A program made the translations under genes and the position numbers. A DNA stretch of 64,000 nucleotides from Rhizopus arrhizus (taxonomy: Eukaryota; Mucoromycota; Mucoromycetes; Mucorales; Rhizopodaceae): contig JAKZZE010000012.1 of the NCBI GenBank assembly GCA_024220505.1, forward strand, positions 1,727,928 to 1,791,927. The letters are read 5' to 3'. Shown here one piece after another: positions 10,542-23,370 of the stretch (position 1 is its first letter; the number at the start of each line of letters is the position of its first letter). The notes beneath the pieces were generated by a model. It ran no database searches, had not been told where the DNA came from, and saw only the letters and a program-made list of their open reading frames with translations.

Positions 10542-12095
10542 TTGATTCTTGGTAGTATGTCTGATAAACATAACCCATTGAAATCAAAGTCCACTGATAC
10601 CGCTGGTACTGTTGGAAAGTCCATTGAGACAGTGAATGGTGACATTACGATGGAAGAGGTTGATTCTTCTTGTCAAAATGTTCAGCCTTTGGTAAACTCT
10701 GTTGCTTCGTTGCCTGGTACATCCAGTGGAACAGAAAGTAAAATGGAAACATCCAAATCAATTGTAGAAAACCTACAGGTCATGATGACCGAATGGGAGA
10801 ATAAGCTGTTGTCCTTGGCCAAAGAGTACAATCAGGCTACTGAGAAAGATGATACTTTGCGTAAAAAAGTATTAGAAGCAGAAATGAAGAAGGCTCAAGA
10901 GAGCATTGCTTACTTCAAGAAAAGTGTTTCGTCATTAAAAGGAATCTGTCAAGACACAGAAGCTACTACGACCAAAAGAGATATTGCTAGGGTCGGGTTG
11001 ACTTTAACCAGAAAAGATTTACCTAAGTATCAGTTGGCGTCAAGCATTCGTTTACCATTCCCAAATGACGAAGCATTTGACTCTGAAGAACATTTTTTAA
11101 GAACGTTTGAAAAGGTGGTATATTCCGCTGGGATGGACATCGAGTTGGTGTGGGACAAATATTTACCACTTTGTATCCATTATGACCATGATCCATGGGT
11201 AGAAACCGAACTGAAAAGGTGTCATGACTGGAAGCTGGCAAGAAAATGCTTTTTAAACAAATTCACCACTCAACATCGTACAAGAGAGTCAGCTACCATG
11301 GTTTTTACAATGGTGATGAGAGATACAGAGACTGTAACTCAATACAGTACTAGATTTTTGCGTGCGGTGAATGACGCAGGATTGAATGCTTCCGATCCCA
11401 TGCTGGCACAAAGGTTTATAGCATCTTTGACACAGTCGGTTCAAGTCTGTACACGTATTGCCTTGTATGGTAAAAATGAATCACATGGTGATCTGACGAT
11501 TGAAGATGTGGCCAAGGTTGCAAGAGACATACTGGGTGACAATTATAGAAGCTATGCGGCTGAAGCTGCTCTTGTAAATGCTGGTTTGAATTTGACATCT
11601 GGCACTGGGTCAAGTTCGGGCTATAGTAGAAAGAAGCAAAGAATGAACAATGGAACTTCCGCACCTGCAACTTCAAGCCGAGACCCTCGTATCCGGGATA
11701 AAACATTTTGTAAGAAACATGGTTGGAACAAGAGCCACAGTACACAAGCTTGCTTTAGTACAAAGGAGAAAGAAAAGGAAACAAGTTATGGCCTCAACAA
11801 TAGGTTTTTTGGTCAAAAAAACAAACCTCACTCTGCATCGGATGAAAAAAAGGATTGTCTGTATTGTAAAAAACCTTGGAGTCCTGGGCACAAGTGCAAA
11901 GAGTATTTTGAACAGAAAAAGAACATGTCGATTCTCTCTGTCAAAACCAATAGTGATCAACAACCTACAAATGAAAGAGCTCACAACAAAAACAATGAAT
12001 CTTCCCCATCTGCAAAGGATGATGAGAATGATTTGGAAAATGGAATCAAAGATATTATGATGGATGACATCGATTATGATTGTAAGTCTCATTGA
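10542..12095 (+). CDS. gypsy-1 gag
   Basis: 517-aa Gag-like protein. It has a hydrophilic N-terminus, a helical segment around residues 85-145, a retrotransposon Gag core (FDSEEHFLRTFEKV, LARKCFLNKFTTQH, ATMVFTMVMRDTETVTQYSTRF), then a basic linker and a zinc knuckle, CLYCKKPWSPGHKC, near residue 440. The tail is acidic. The frame stops at TGA (12093-12095), and the pol frame continues without shift from the next codon, CTA. It forms the particle shell and binds RNA. I chose the first ATG of the long frame, which lies about 50 bp downstream of the LTR. Confidence 0.88.
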   Translation: MILGSMSDKHNPLKSKSTDTAGTVGKSIETVNGDITMEEVDSSCQNVQPLVNSVASLPGTSSGTESKMETSKSIVENLQVMMTEWENKLLSLAKEYNQATEKDDTLRKKVLEAEMKKAQESIAYFKKSVSSLKGICQDTEATTTKRDIARVGLTLTRKDLPKYQLASSIRLPFPNDEAFDSEEHFLRTFEKVVYSAGMDIELVWDKYLPLCIHYDHDPWVETELKRCHDWKLARKCFLNKFTTQHRTRESATMVFTMVMRDTETVTQYSTRFLRAVNDAGLNASDPMLAQRFIASLTQSVQVCTRIALYGKNESHGDLTIEDVAKVARDILGDNYRSYAAEAALVNAGLNLTSGTGSSSGYSRKKQRMNNGTSAPATSSRDPRIRDKTFCKKHGWNKSHSTQACFSTKEKEKETSYGLNNRFFGQKNKPHSASDEKKDCLYCKKPWSPGHKCKEYFEQKKNMSILSVKTNSDQQPTNERAHNKNNESSPSAKDDENDLENGIKDIMMDDIDYDCKSH

Positions 12096-15000
12096 CTACA
12101 TAGCAAACAAGATGCATTTAAATTAATTACTCCTATTTATTTAGAGGTGTCGTATTTACCTCATTAAATACTATTATTCGTATGAGATTACTCAGATCTT
12201 ATATAAGAAATAACAAGTACTGAATAGATAATATTACTTATTACATATTCCTTAAAAGCTCATATACAATGTTTATATTGTTCAAGCTCAATACTAAAAT
12301 TGACCTTGAACTCACTTCGGTCCCTGAATAATTTCATTTCCTATATAAAGGCGTAGTTTGATTAAATGGGTTCTCTCTCTCGTCTTGAAATCTAATAAAG
12401 AGGTTACATAGAGACTCATTCACTAGTTTTCAAGCACTTTTTCCTTTCTTTTTTCTCACTTTATTATCTGCAAATATCTCATTTTTTTGAATGAATTCTT
12501 CTATTAATCAATCCCCTGCCAAAACGTTGAAAAGGATTCAGCTGATGAAGTAGCTAAGTCCTTGGATAGAATGGATCTTGAAACTCTCGAAAGTAGAGCG
12601 TCAAACCCATCCATCCATCCTCGTGATGATGCATCCATTGAAACTGATGTTGAGATGGATGAAGTTACTGATTCTTCTCCTGCTGTTCCTTCTTCGGACC
12701 CTTCCAAGTATATGGAGAGGTTAATGGCTCAAAAATCCTTGTTCTTTGATTTAATTGAAAAATTAAATAATAATAAAGCGAGTTTTATTTTAGAAAATAA
12801 GCTAACTTTACTTGAAGAAAATGAAAAGCAATTGAGCTATGCTGTATCAGCCTTAAATGATGTTGACGCTCTTATTGCTTCCCAGTTAGAACTGCGTAAT
12901 CATGAGTTGAAGGGCAATGGATCTAGAAATTCATCACCCAAGGATAGACTTATCCCAAGCCGTGAAATCCCAAAATTCAACGTCAACCCTACCGCTAGTG
13001 CTCTGTATCAGCTCACTCTTCGCGAAGGTGATAAAAACGTCAATCCAAGTAATGAACCATCTTTGGATATGTTTATTAGAGATTTCCAAAGAAAATTCTT
13101 GGATTATGATGTATCCGTAGAGGATCATTGGTTGCACTACCTGGAAGTTTCATTTGAAAAGTCTGACAGTGATACCGACCATGACTGGTTCGAACGATTC
13201 ATTAAAAGACGTTGTATGGATAAGAAAACCGCTTTGAATTGGGATCAGGCAAAAGAAGTCTTGAAACAACGCTTCGATCTTGCTTCACAAACTACACCAG
13301 AGATGTGGTTTAAAAATCTTATCAATTTCAAGCAAGAACGTTGTGAAACTTTGACCCAAGCAATGGATCGATATCGTCTTTTCTCTCTTGGTGCAAAGGT
13401 TAACATGCATGATAACACTTTCTTGATTGGACATTTCATTTCGAGGCTTTACACTGTCAAGTTTCAGGAAATTGTCCAAGATACTGTCAAAAAAAATCTT
13501 CCCTCGCTTGTCTCTACTAGCTCCAATATCACTGGAGAAAGTATTTATTCAACACGCAACTTACCTATTCCTCTGCCTAAGGAATGGAATGTCCTTGAGT
13601 CAATTCTCATTAAAGAAATGGCCAACTTGGAATCTGCTTTGTTGAACATCCTTAAGGATAAGAAAAAGGAAGATAATAGCAAAAAACTCGTTGAACAGGA
13701 CGATAACGCCAATACTAAAAAAAGAAAAATGGTACATCAAAGTGAACATAAGAACCAAAAAGTTTCCAAAACATTTGTTGAATTTCAGCAAGAAATTGCG
13801 GATTTAAAGAAACAAGGTATATGCACATTTTGCAAAACTGCCAAGTACTCTCCTGGTCATTATTCATCTTGTTCTGTAAGACTTGAACATATCAAAAGAA
13901 AATATGGCAAACAAATTGTAAGTAATTCTTCTAAAGGAAATGACAAAACTGTTAGCAATTTAGAGTTGTCCAACTCAATCACTAGCATTAGTCAGATAAA
14001 TAAATCTCCTAAAAACAGAGTTACTGATTTATCTTTATCTCCTAGTAAAAATGAATCTACCTCGCAATCGTATGAACAATGTGAATCATCTGATGACGAA
14101 TTTGAATTTCTTTATAAACATTATGACAGAAATATAATCTGTTCAAATAAAAATATAAATACTAGTTTTGATGAAGAGTATAACAAAAATGTCTTTGCCA
14201 TTCGTAATAATAAAGTTGGAGAAGATGATAGTCTATTCGAATCGGATAATGTGGCTTATTCCCCCGTTACTCCAATCACGCTTAATAATGTGAACACTTA
14301 TGGTATCATAGATACTGGTGCACGTGTCTCTGTCATAAATAAAAAATTTGCAATAGACAATAATATTAAATTTCATTCAGTTCCTGGTAACCTAGTTTTA
14401 GCAAATGGCGACCAAATTCCCAGAATGAGATCTATTGACTATGTGAATGTCGAATACGACAACATTGACCACATTATTAAACATAAGTTTGATATTATTG
14501 ACGATCATGCTTCCTCTCACAACTGTAAAATTCTTATTGGAACAGATTTGCTTCCTAAACTTTCCATTCATTTAATGAATGTAGCAGTTAAACATAAGAG
14601 TACTGAAAAAGAATTAGACGACTCTATTCTAGATAAAGCTTATGAACCAAATATTACACGAGCCGGTACAGAAAAAGAACAAAAAGTTTTTGATATGGCT
14701 ATTAAACCATACATCGAAGCAAATAAAAACTTAAATAAGAATTCTTTATGTAATATTAAAGAGGCTGTTTTACATCTTCCAACACCAAAAGATTATGTTG
14801 CCAATATAAAACAATATCCAATAGCATATACCTTACAGCCTAAAGTAATGGATATAATAAATAGTTGGTTAGATGAAGGTATTATCATTCCAGCAACTCC
14901 ATCTGGATGGAATCTGCCTATGACAGTAACTCATAAAAAAAATTTAGACGGCACTAAGACAGATAAAATTCGATTAGTGTTGGATCCTAGAATGTTAAAT

Positions 15001-18000
15001 AAGGTCTTACCAGTTGATAATCATCAACTTCCATTAATTAACGACATATTCAATTCTATGTCTGGTGCAGTCATTTTTAGCACGTTAGATCTAAAATCTG
15101 CATTTAATCAGTTTCCTGTAAATAAGGATGATCAAATTAAAACTACTTTTACTGCACCCAATAATTTACAATATATGTATAGAGGTGCTCCTTTTGGAAT
15201 ATCTACAATAAGTCAGTTATTCTCTCGTATAATGTTAACATTATTTAAAGATCTTCCTTATGTAAAATGTTTCGTTGATGATATCTGTATATTCAGTTCA
15301 TCTATACATGCACATTTTCTTCATGTTAAAAAAGTACTACAAATATTAACTGATGCTAATTTAAAAATCAATTTTGAAAAGACCTATTTGGCAAAATCTG
15401 CCGTTTACTTATTAGGATATTCTATTTCTGCCTCAGGAAAGCAGATAGATGCCCGAAAATTAACAAATATATACGATTGGCCTCGTCCTACTACTCAGAA
15501 GCAAGTGCAAAGTTTTCTTGGGTTTGTCAACTATTTTAGACAACATACTCCCAATGCTGCACTTCTCATGGCTCCCTTAGATGCTTTGCGTTGCCATGAT
15601 GAAAAAGTTAAAGGTCCTTTCGAATGGACAAAAGAGCATCAAATGCACTTTGATAGTATCAAGCACATTTTGTCTTCAGAATTGATGTTATCCCATCCTG
15701 ATTTGTCAAAACCATTTTGTATCGCTACTGATTCATCAGATTACAGTACTGGTTGTTGCTTATATCAAGAGTTCGAGGTGACTAAACCCAATGGCGAAAT
15801 ATCTAAAATCAAAAGATACATTGGTTTCATGTCCCGTTCCCTGTCAAGAAGCGAAAAACGCTACAGTGTTACAATGCGTGAATTGCTTGGTGTAGTTTAT
15901 GCCTTAACCCAATTTCATAAATTTATATGGGGCACACGATTTACTTTATACACTGACCATAAAGCTTTATGCTATATTCATTCCCAAAAGAATGCAAATA
16001 GTATGCTTATTAAATGGCTTGACGTCATCCTTGATTATAACTTTAGTGTCATTCATGTTCCAGGTTTGGAAAATGTCTTACCTGACAAACTATCCAGATT
16101 ATATCCGCCAAAGGATACGGTCGAGCATGAAAGCGATATCAAAAAAGGCAAACGATTATCCTCGTATAGACAGAATCATGCTATTTCTGAGACAATCAAT
16201 ACAAAGAAAAGACATCGAGCTTATTCTAAATACAATGCTGCTATTAACATTATTTCAGTAATACAAGAAACTACAACTTCTGATGCACAAAAGGACATCA
16301 ATCAAGTTAAAGAAAATACTGATCTAAGAAATATTGATAATAACATCAATGATCAATACCTATTTTATGTACAATCTGCACAGCCATTATATTCGGATTA
16401 TCTTACACCGCCTTTGGCTGAACACCAACAGTTACTTATAGATGCCCATAATAAAATTGGTCACTATGGTGCTGAACAAATGGTCAAACATCTCCATAAT
16501 GACGGTATTCATTGGCCTAACCTGATAGGTGATTGCATTAAATTCATTAAGCAATGCAAAGATTGTATGAAACATAATATAGAAAAAAGAGGCTTCCATC
16601 CTCTACGCAGCATTTATAGCTACTACCCTGGTGATCATTATGCTATTGATCTTGGTGGTCCTATGCATACTACTTCCGTTTACAATAATAATTATTTTAT
16701 GGTTATCATCGATGTTTGTACACGTTTTTGTATACTTCGTGCTCTACCTGATAAAAGATCAGATACAATTTTACGCTCTCTTATTGACGTATTCTCAACT
16801 ATGGGTTTTCCTACAAAACTTCAAACTGATAATGGAACAGAGTTTAAAAACTCGCTCTCTAAAGATTTAGCTGATGCTATGGGCTATGATCATCGATTCA
16901 TCACCCCTCTACACCCATCTGCTAATGGAATCAGTGAACGTACTGTACAATCAGTCAAAAAATTACTGGCTAAAGCCACTCATGGTGTTGGCAATGATTG
17001 GGATTTATATCTTCCATCTATTCAACTTGCTATGAATAATCGTATATCCAAACGGTTAAATTCCACACCTTTCTCTCTCATGTTCGCACGTAAAATGAAC
17101 GAACCTTATGGTTTTCGATCTGACAAAGATAAGCTCAAAGAAGTTAAAGATAAACCACCAATGTCTCATGAAGAACTCATGAAACGCATTGACTATATGA
17201 CTGATATTGTATTCCCAGCTATTGTAAATAAAACCAAAGCACAAATAGAACTTGAACAAGCAAAGTTCAATGATTCTCATAGACTTGTTGATTACACACC
17301 TGGCTCTCATGTCATGGTTCGTATTCCAAATAAATCTGGTCAACTTGCTCCTGCTTATGAAGGACCATATACAGTCGTACGTAAAAATAAAGGAAATGCC
17401 TATATCTTACGTGACGAAACTGGTGTCCTTATGCCTCGTGCCTACACTTCTGTTGAGCTGAAATTAATCTCTAATGAAGAAGTGATCGAACTGGATGATG
17501 AAGGTAATGAAATCATAAATTTCGAAATCGAGGCAGTTATAAACCATCGTGGCCCTCCAAAAGACCGTGAGTACCTTGTACGTTGGAAAAACTATAGCAG
17601 TGAGTGGGATGAATGGCTATCTGCAGATAAGTTTAATGACCCTAACACACTACGCAACTATTGGAAGAATCTTGGTAAAAAGTATATTCCTCCAAAAAAT
17701 GCTCCAATTACCAATTCTCCATCTTCATCTGAAGTATTAAAATCTACACCATCTGGTACTATAAGTGCTGCGATGAAACATTTCTCTTCTGATGATGAAA
17801 CCAATTCTAATTTGGTTGATAAAAATCCACAATTAATTCTAATGTTGGCTCTTCAACACGATCTGTTAAAAGAACTCGTCGTAATAAGCCTTCAACTAAA
17901 AACGTCTGTAATACTTCATCCACAGATACTCGATCCAGTAAACGACTTAAATCTCTTCATAAGTAAATTACTTTTCAAAAAAAAAAAAAAAAAAAAAAAA

Positions 18001-21000
18001 AAAAACATATATATTAAAAATAGTCACAAGATTTTCTTCAAAGTAATCTCATACTGGTCGGGGGCTATGTCGTATTTACCTCATTAAATACTATTATTCG
18101 TATGAGATTACTCAGATCTTATATAAGAAATAACAAGTACTGAATAGATAATATTACTTATTACATATTCCTTAAAAGCTCATATACAATGTTTATATTG
18201 TTCAAGCTCAATACTAAAATTGACCTTGAACTCACTTCGGTCCCTGAATAATTTCATTTCCTATATAAAGGCGTAGTTTGATTAAATGGGTTCTCTCTCT
18301 CGTCTTGAAATCTAATAAAGAGGTTACATAGAGACTCATTCACTAGTTTTCAAGCACTTTTTCCTTTCTTTTTTCTCACTTTATTATCTGCAAATATCTC
18401 AAGAGGGAATTAAACTACTAGCAAAAATTGACACTGGTAGTGACGTAACATGCCTTAAATATAAAACTTTTAAAAATATTTTGAAGTTAAATAAAATTAA
18501 ACAATTATCTGGCAGTTTAAATTTTGCATCTGTTAATAGTTCAGCTAAAAGAATTGGTAAAACTGAGCCTTTAAACCTGTCTTATATCAACAACATCACT
18601 TTTAAGCATGAATTTGAACTTGTAAATTTCAACCATGATCTAGAATTTGACGTATTACTTGGTGCCGAAATTTTACCTAAAATGGGAATAGGGCTTACAG
18701 GTGTAGCAGTCAATTGGAATGATGGTGAAAATGTGTATTCTAAAAATAAACAAAAGGATGAATTGTTTAATAGCCTCAATATTGATCATGATGAGCTATA
18801 TGAACCTGATAACTCTCCTGCTGGAACATCTGAAGAAAGAAAGGCTTTTATGAACATTATCCAGCCTTCAATTGATAAAAATCAAAAGATACCAATAACT
18901 TCTTTTTGTACGATTCCTGAATCAGTTGTTAGACTTCCTACAGAAAAAGGTGCTACCTCATATCAGAGACAATATCCTATTGCACATAGCTTAAGGCCAG
19001 TGTTGGATAAGCAAATTGAAGAATGGCTAGAAAGTGGTACAATAAAACGAACTACAATTAATACCAGCTTTAACAGTCCTTTACTGTTGGTTCCAAAAAC
19101 AAATAAAGCTGGCGAAATTGTTTCACATCGTGTTTGTGCGGATGTGAGAGGATTAAATCGTTTACTGCCTGATGTCAATTATCCAGTACCAATAGTAAGA
19201 GATATATTTGACAATCTTGCGGGTAAGAAAGTATTTACCACCTTAGATTTAAAGAGTGCATATAATCGTTTTTTGGTTCATCCTGATGACCAACACAAAT
19301 TAACCTTTACGCATAATAATAAGCAATATAGTTTTCAAGGTTGTTGTTTTGGTGTAAAAACGGTAACAGCTATTTTTTGTAAGGTAATGGATATCCTCTT
19401 TGAAGATATGAGAGATATTGTTCAGACTTTTGTCGATGATTGCATAATCAGCAGTTCGTCAATTAACGAACATGCTAGAGACGTCAAAAGAGTCATTGAT
19501 CGTTTAACTTCTGTTAATCTGATCTTGAACCCTGAAAAATGTAGCTGGTTTCAACATTCTGTACACATGTTAGGTTTTGTTGTTAATGCTACTGGAATTA
19601 AAGTAGACAAAAATAAACTGACAAATGTTGAATCCTGGCCTATTCCAAAAACGTGTAAGGACATTCAGCGATTTATGGGATTGATCAATTATTTTAGAGA
19701 CTTCATACCGATGATCTCTGAAGTTGCTGCACCTATTGACAGCTTAAGAAATGATCCACATGTTGATAAAAATTGGACAAGTTTACACACTGAAAGGTTC
19801 AAAGCTTTGAAAAACATTCTACAATCAAAGCATATTTTACATTATCCTGATTTAAATAAAAAGATGTACGTGGCAACTGATGCTTCACAGTACGGCGCTG
19901 CTGCTGTCTTATTTCAAAAGGATGAAAAAGGACGCATTAAGCATATTGCTTTTGTTTCTCAGTCATTATCACCTAGTCAAAGAAACTGGAGTACGACTAA
20001 AAGAGAATTATATGCAATTATTCTTGCCTTAAAAAAGTTCCGCGTTTTTCTGTTAGGTAAACAATTTGAAGTACAGTGTGATCACAAATCACTCGTCTAT
20101 ATTCACTCACAGAAAGAGCTGTCGCCCATGTTGGTTGGCTGGCTTGAAACAATCCTTGAATTTAATTTCAGAGTAGTGCATATTAAAGGAATCTTAAATA
20201 TACTACCTGATGAACTTAGCCGCTTGTATCCTCCTAGAGATGAATCCAAGCTGGAAGGGGGTAAAACACCTTATAGAAATAATAAGAAGGCAATGAATAA
20301 AAGAAAAGCTTACAGTAAAGATAAAAATGTAAATGTACTTGCTGTAAAGTTAGTAAATAACAAGCATGCTACTTTAGACTATATATGCCCTCCTGAGGAA
20401 GAGAGAGATAAGATCTTAAATGAAACCCATGAATTTGGTCATTTTGGTAGTGAAAGCATTGTTCAAAGGATTCATGCTGACGGTATGCATTGGACTAGTA
20501 TTTATAAAGATGCAGTAGAAACTGTAAAATCATGCTCTGAATGCCAAAAACATAACATTAGTAAAAGAGGTTATCATCCCTTAACTAATATAGTAGCACA
20601 TGCACCTTTTGACCATGTGACTTTAGATTTAGCAGGTCCATTACCAGTGACCGAAAATGGCAATATATATTTATTTGTGCTTACAGATATTTGCACAAGA
20701 TATACAATATTAAGAGCATTGGCCAATAAGCAATCCGATACAGTAGCAAAGACTCTAGTCCAGATCTTTGGAGACTATGGCTTACCTAAAATTATAAGCT
20801 CTGATAATGGAGGAGAATTTAAAAATTCCCTTCAACATGATATTATGAAAACACTTGGTATTGACAGACGCTATACTACGGCTTATCATCCACAAGCTAA
20901 TGGGAGTGCTGAATCAGCTGTCAAAATTGCACTAAATACAATCAGAAAGATGTGTAAATCTAATGCACAAGATTGGGATCATTATCTTCCTATAGTTCAA

Positions 21001-21717
21001 TTAGCTATGAACTATAAAATAAGAAATAGAACAAATTCTTCTCCTTTTTCTCTGATGTATGCAAGAACCATAAATAAAATAAAAGACTATAATAGTGAAG
21101 AAGAAATAAAACAAATGCCCTCTCACTATATGTCTGAAGAAGAGCTTATAGAAAAAATAAAAGAAATGGAAAAGATAGTGTTTCCTGCAATTAAAGAGAG
21201 AACACAAAGAATTATAGAAGAATATAGCAAAAGATATAACAGAAGGAAAATGCTAATTGAAATTGAAAATGGTACTCATGTGATGGTGAAACTACCACAC
21301 AGACCAAACAAATTAGCACCTCTTTACGAAGGTCCCTATACAGTTGTTAGACGTACTAAAGGAGGATCATATGTATTGAAGGATGAACAAAATGAACTTT
21401 TGCATAGAGATTATACTCCATCTGAATTAAAAATTGTATCAATTGATGAATCCATCATTGAAGATGAATATTACACAGTTGAGGAAATTCGTGATCATCG
21501 TGGCCCTTCTGGTAATAGAGAGTATTTAGTTAAATGGGCGGGTTACGGTGATAGAGCCAATACATGGGAACCAGCCAGTAACTTTTCTGACCCAACATTC
21601 ATCAATCAATATTGGGATAAGCGAAAACAATTAGAAGAAAGATCTAATAAAAGAAAAGTAGCCTTTTTAGGGGAAAAGAGCATTAAAAGGAAAACAAGAA
21701 AAACTAATTACTACTAA
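12096..21717 (+). CDS. gypsy-1 pol, interrupted by gypsy-2
   Basis: Reads from 12096 in the gag frame to the AGAGG duplication at 12147, then resumes at 18407. The protease site IDTGSD is just past the junction. RT has TTLDLKSAYNRF and FVDD (near 19430). RNase H has VATDASQYGAAAVLF. The integrase HHCC region has HEFGHFG, H-x-DGMHW and CSECQKHN, followed by LDLAGP, SSDNGGEF and NGSAES, so all three catalytic acids are present. A chromodomain closes it (VEEIRDHRG through EYLVKWAGYG and WEPASNF, about 21478-21610). The basic C-terminus ends at 21717. Apart from the nested element the frame is open, so the element was probably active recently. Confidence 0.9.
12148..12481 (+). repeat. gypsy-2 5' LTR
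   Basis: TGTCGTATT...TATCTCA, 334 bp, same as the 3' copy. Contains CTATATAAAGG near 12340 and TAATAAAG near 12393; TCATTCA (12416-12422) lies about 25 bp after the latter. The sequence after the LTR (T-run then TGAATGA, 12488-12494) is complementary to that TCATTCA and has no tRNA-type TGG start. Confidence 0.93.
12562..17966 (+). CDS. gypsy-2 gag-pol polyprotein
   Basis: Gag core (WLHYLEVSFEK, ALNWDQAKEVLKQRF) and a knuckle-like CTFCKTAKYSPGHYSSC run straight into pol with no stop. Protease has IIDTGARV. RT has STLDLKSAFNQF and CFVDDICIF (near 15275). RNase H has IATDSSDYSTGC and YTDHKAL. Integrase has CKDCMKHN, AIDLGGP, QTDNGTEF and NGISERT. A chromodomain follows (IEAVINHRG, YLVRWKNYS, EWLSADKF). 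The long frame drifts off near 17820-17850; the expected basic tail (VKRTRRNKPSTKN, SKRLKSLHK) lies in another frame and stops at 17966, while the original frame runs through an A-run into the 3' LTR. So there is one late frameshift, or an assembly error. Start chosen at 12562; a short upstream frame from 12491 overlaps it. Confidence 0.9.
17977..18005 (+). repeat. A-run near the 3' end of gypsy-2
   Basis: About 28 A just after the true end of the gypsy-2 polyprotein. A similar A-run (21732-21771) lies just after gypsy-1 pol, in the same position relative to the 3' LTR. Confidence 0.7.
18068..18401 (+). repeat. gypsy-2 3' LTR
   Basis: 334 bp, no difference seen from 12148-12481. Followed by the AGAGG duplication and then by the gypsy-1 protease frame. 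Confidence 0.95.
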
Positions 21718-21730
21718 TGGAGATAAAAGA

Positions 21731-21773
<43 letters not shown>

Positions 21774-21932
21774 AAATATATATATATATGATAATAGTAA
21801 CAGTAATAATAATAATAATAATAATATCATTTGATTCAGAGCATTGCATGCCAATAAGAACTAATGAAAAGATATTACTTTACTCTAATAATCTTTGTCG
21901 ACTTAGGTAAGACTAAGTCTGGTGGGGACGCA

Positions 21933-22669
21933 TGTTATAGGTAGACATAATAAAATAATAAATTATGCTATAAACCAAACATCTCCAACACTAGCATAGT
22001 TAAACCATAAAGATCTGACGATGAATTATATCATAAAGAGTAATAAATGTCTTGCATGTATAATACCAACCTGTTATAGTATTAAGTCTTTGCATAATCT
22101 CTTTTATGATCCAATGTATTTAGTTGCATTGAGACTATGTGTGTCAGAATAGAATATTGTTTTTCTTGCATAGTAACTTTATCGATCTAAACGAATGATT
22201 GAGAAATATTCTTATCAATAATCCGATTGGTGCCTTAATGACTCCTGTTGTCTCCATTATTAGGTTTCAGTCTTTCTGTACTAATTTAGTAACCAAGTTT
22301 ACTCAAACCCAATAACCATTCAGGAACAAAATACAAGTGCCGTCTTAAACAACAATTCCATGGATGCCTATTTATAAATGCAACACTAGTAGCTTAGAAC
22401 AATGATTTATAATATAATTATACAAGATAAGATTCCATGGAACAAGATATGATGGCAATGCCCCAATCCAGAATGAAACATCAAGAAAGAACCAATTGAT
22501 TTAACTCAATCATCCCCATGAATTATTCTTCAAAAGAATATAAATATCCCACCTAAATCCTCATTGAAAAAAGAATAACTTTAACTTGGATATAATCAAG
22601 AATAAAAAGTATCTCAAAGTAATTATCGTTTTGGTGCTTTTTTATTTCTTTTTATCTTCGTTTATTACA
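21933..22669 (+). repeat. gypsy-1 3' LTR
   Basis: 737 bp, TG...CA, followed by CTTAG. Carries the intact ATATAAATAT motif (22538-22547). The stretch 21718-21932 before it holds an A-run of about 40, a TAA repeat and the polypurine-tract candidate. Confidence 0.92.
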
Positions 22670-22996
22670 CTTAGTCGATTTTAGACCTTTGCGTTTCAAA
22701 GTACGAGCAATTGTTTTTGGATTGACCATTTGATCTGGTTTTTTAACACCAAAGGAAGCATCGGCTGCGCTTTTAGATAAGCCAAGTCTTATGTCTCTAG
22801 CTGCTTTGGTTTCCTCCCTAGGTGTGAGTAAACGATGTCTACCCGCGCTATTTTTTGACTGCAACTTGGTTTTCCTTGAAATTCTTCGAATCATGGACTT
22901 TCCACAGCCTACTTTTTTTTTAATTACATCCCATGGAATGGAGTGGTTCAACATGTTTTCAATTTGGGCATGTTTGTCGGCATTCTTTGCTGTCAT
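22670..22996 (-). pseudogene. Tc1-B transposase, N-terminal part
   Basis: Starts at ATG 22996 (MTAKNADKHAQIENML). A helix-turn-helix pair follows, with VGCGKSMIRRISRK in the first and GRHRLLT as the GRPR-like linker. The frame reaches the CTTAG target duplication (22670-22674), where gypsy-1 interrupts it within TLKRKGLKSTK, and continues in the same frame at 9756 on the other side. Confidence 0.8.
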
Positions 22997-23370
22997 GGCG
23001 TGTTTGGCTAATCTGAGATGAGGTAAATGAGGAAAAAGAAAAAATGTAAAAAAATAAAAGAAGCTAAAATATGAGAACACGTTAGCGTTCACTGACGTCA
23101 TAAGACGTACCAAACTAAATCTCAAGTCAGTCCAGTGACTGTTTCTGGAGATATGGTGTCTAATGCAAAATCGGGCGTTAGCAACAATCACGGAAAATCA
23201 CTTTTTCCGCCATAACTATAGAGAAAATGGTGGTAGAAGCAATTAGGTTACACCAATAATTTTGTCTAGCTTGCGTGCAAATGTTTCGTCAGCAAAGCGA
23301 AGCCCTAAGTTTAATTCCCGGCGAGGCATTGCGAAAAAACCAAAAAACGGACTGATTTTGTCCCTTACTG
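22997..23370. other. Tc1-B right subterminal region
   Basis: Non-coding sequence between the transposase start and the right inverted repeat. The stretch mirrors 8849-9050 only near the terminus. Confidence 0.6.

Larger units (their letters stand above)
12148..18401 (+). mobile_element. gypsy-2, Ty3/gypsy chromodomain retrotransposon nested in gypsy-1 pol
   Basis: 6254 bp with 334-bp LTRs that read as identical, flanked by AGAGG (12143-12147 and 18402-18406). It inserted between codons of the gypsy-1 protease region. One fused gag-pol frame fills the interior. A short G-rich tract (tcgggggcta) precedes the 3' LTR. Identical LTRs point to a very recent insertion. Confidence 0.95.
9757..22669 (+). 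mobile_element. gypsy-1, Ty3/gypsy chromodomain retrotransposon (holds gypsy-2)
   Basis: Two 737-bp LTRs (TGTTATAGG...TTACA) are flanked by the 5-bp duplication CTTAG (9752-9756 and 22670-22674). Removing gypsy-2 and one AGAGG leaves about 6.65 kb. Order: gag, in-frame UGA, protease, RT, RNase H, integrase, chromodomain. The single LTR difference I see is C at 10365 against T at 22541. A G-rich tract (ggtggggacgca) sits directly before the 3' LTR as a polypurine-tract candidate. Confidence 0.93.

Noticed and set aside
17967..18087. gypsy-2 polyprotein extending through the A-run into the 3' LTR
   Set aside because: The expected basic C-terminus lies in another frame ending at 17966; the extension is poly-Lys and LTR sequence.
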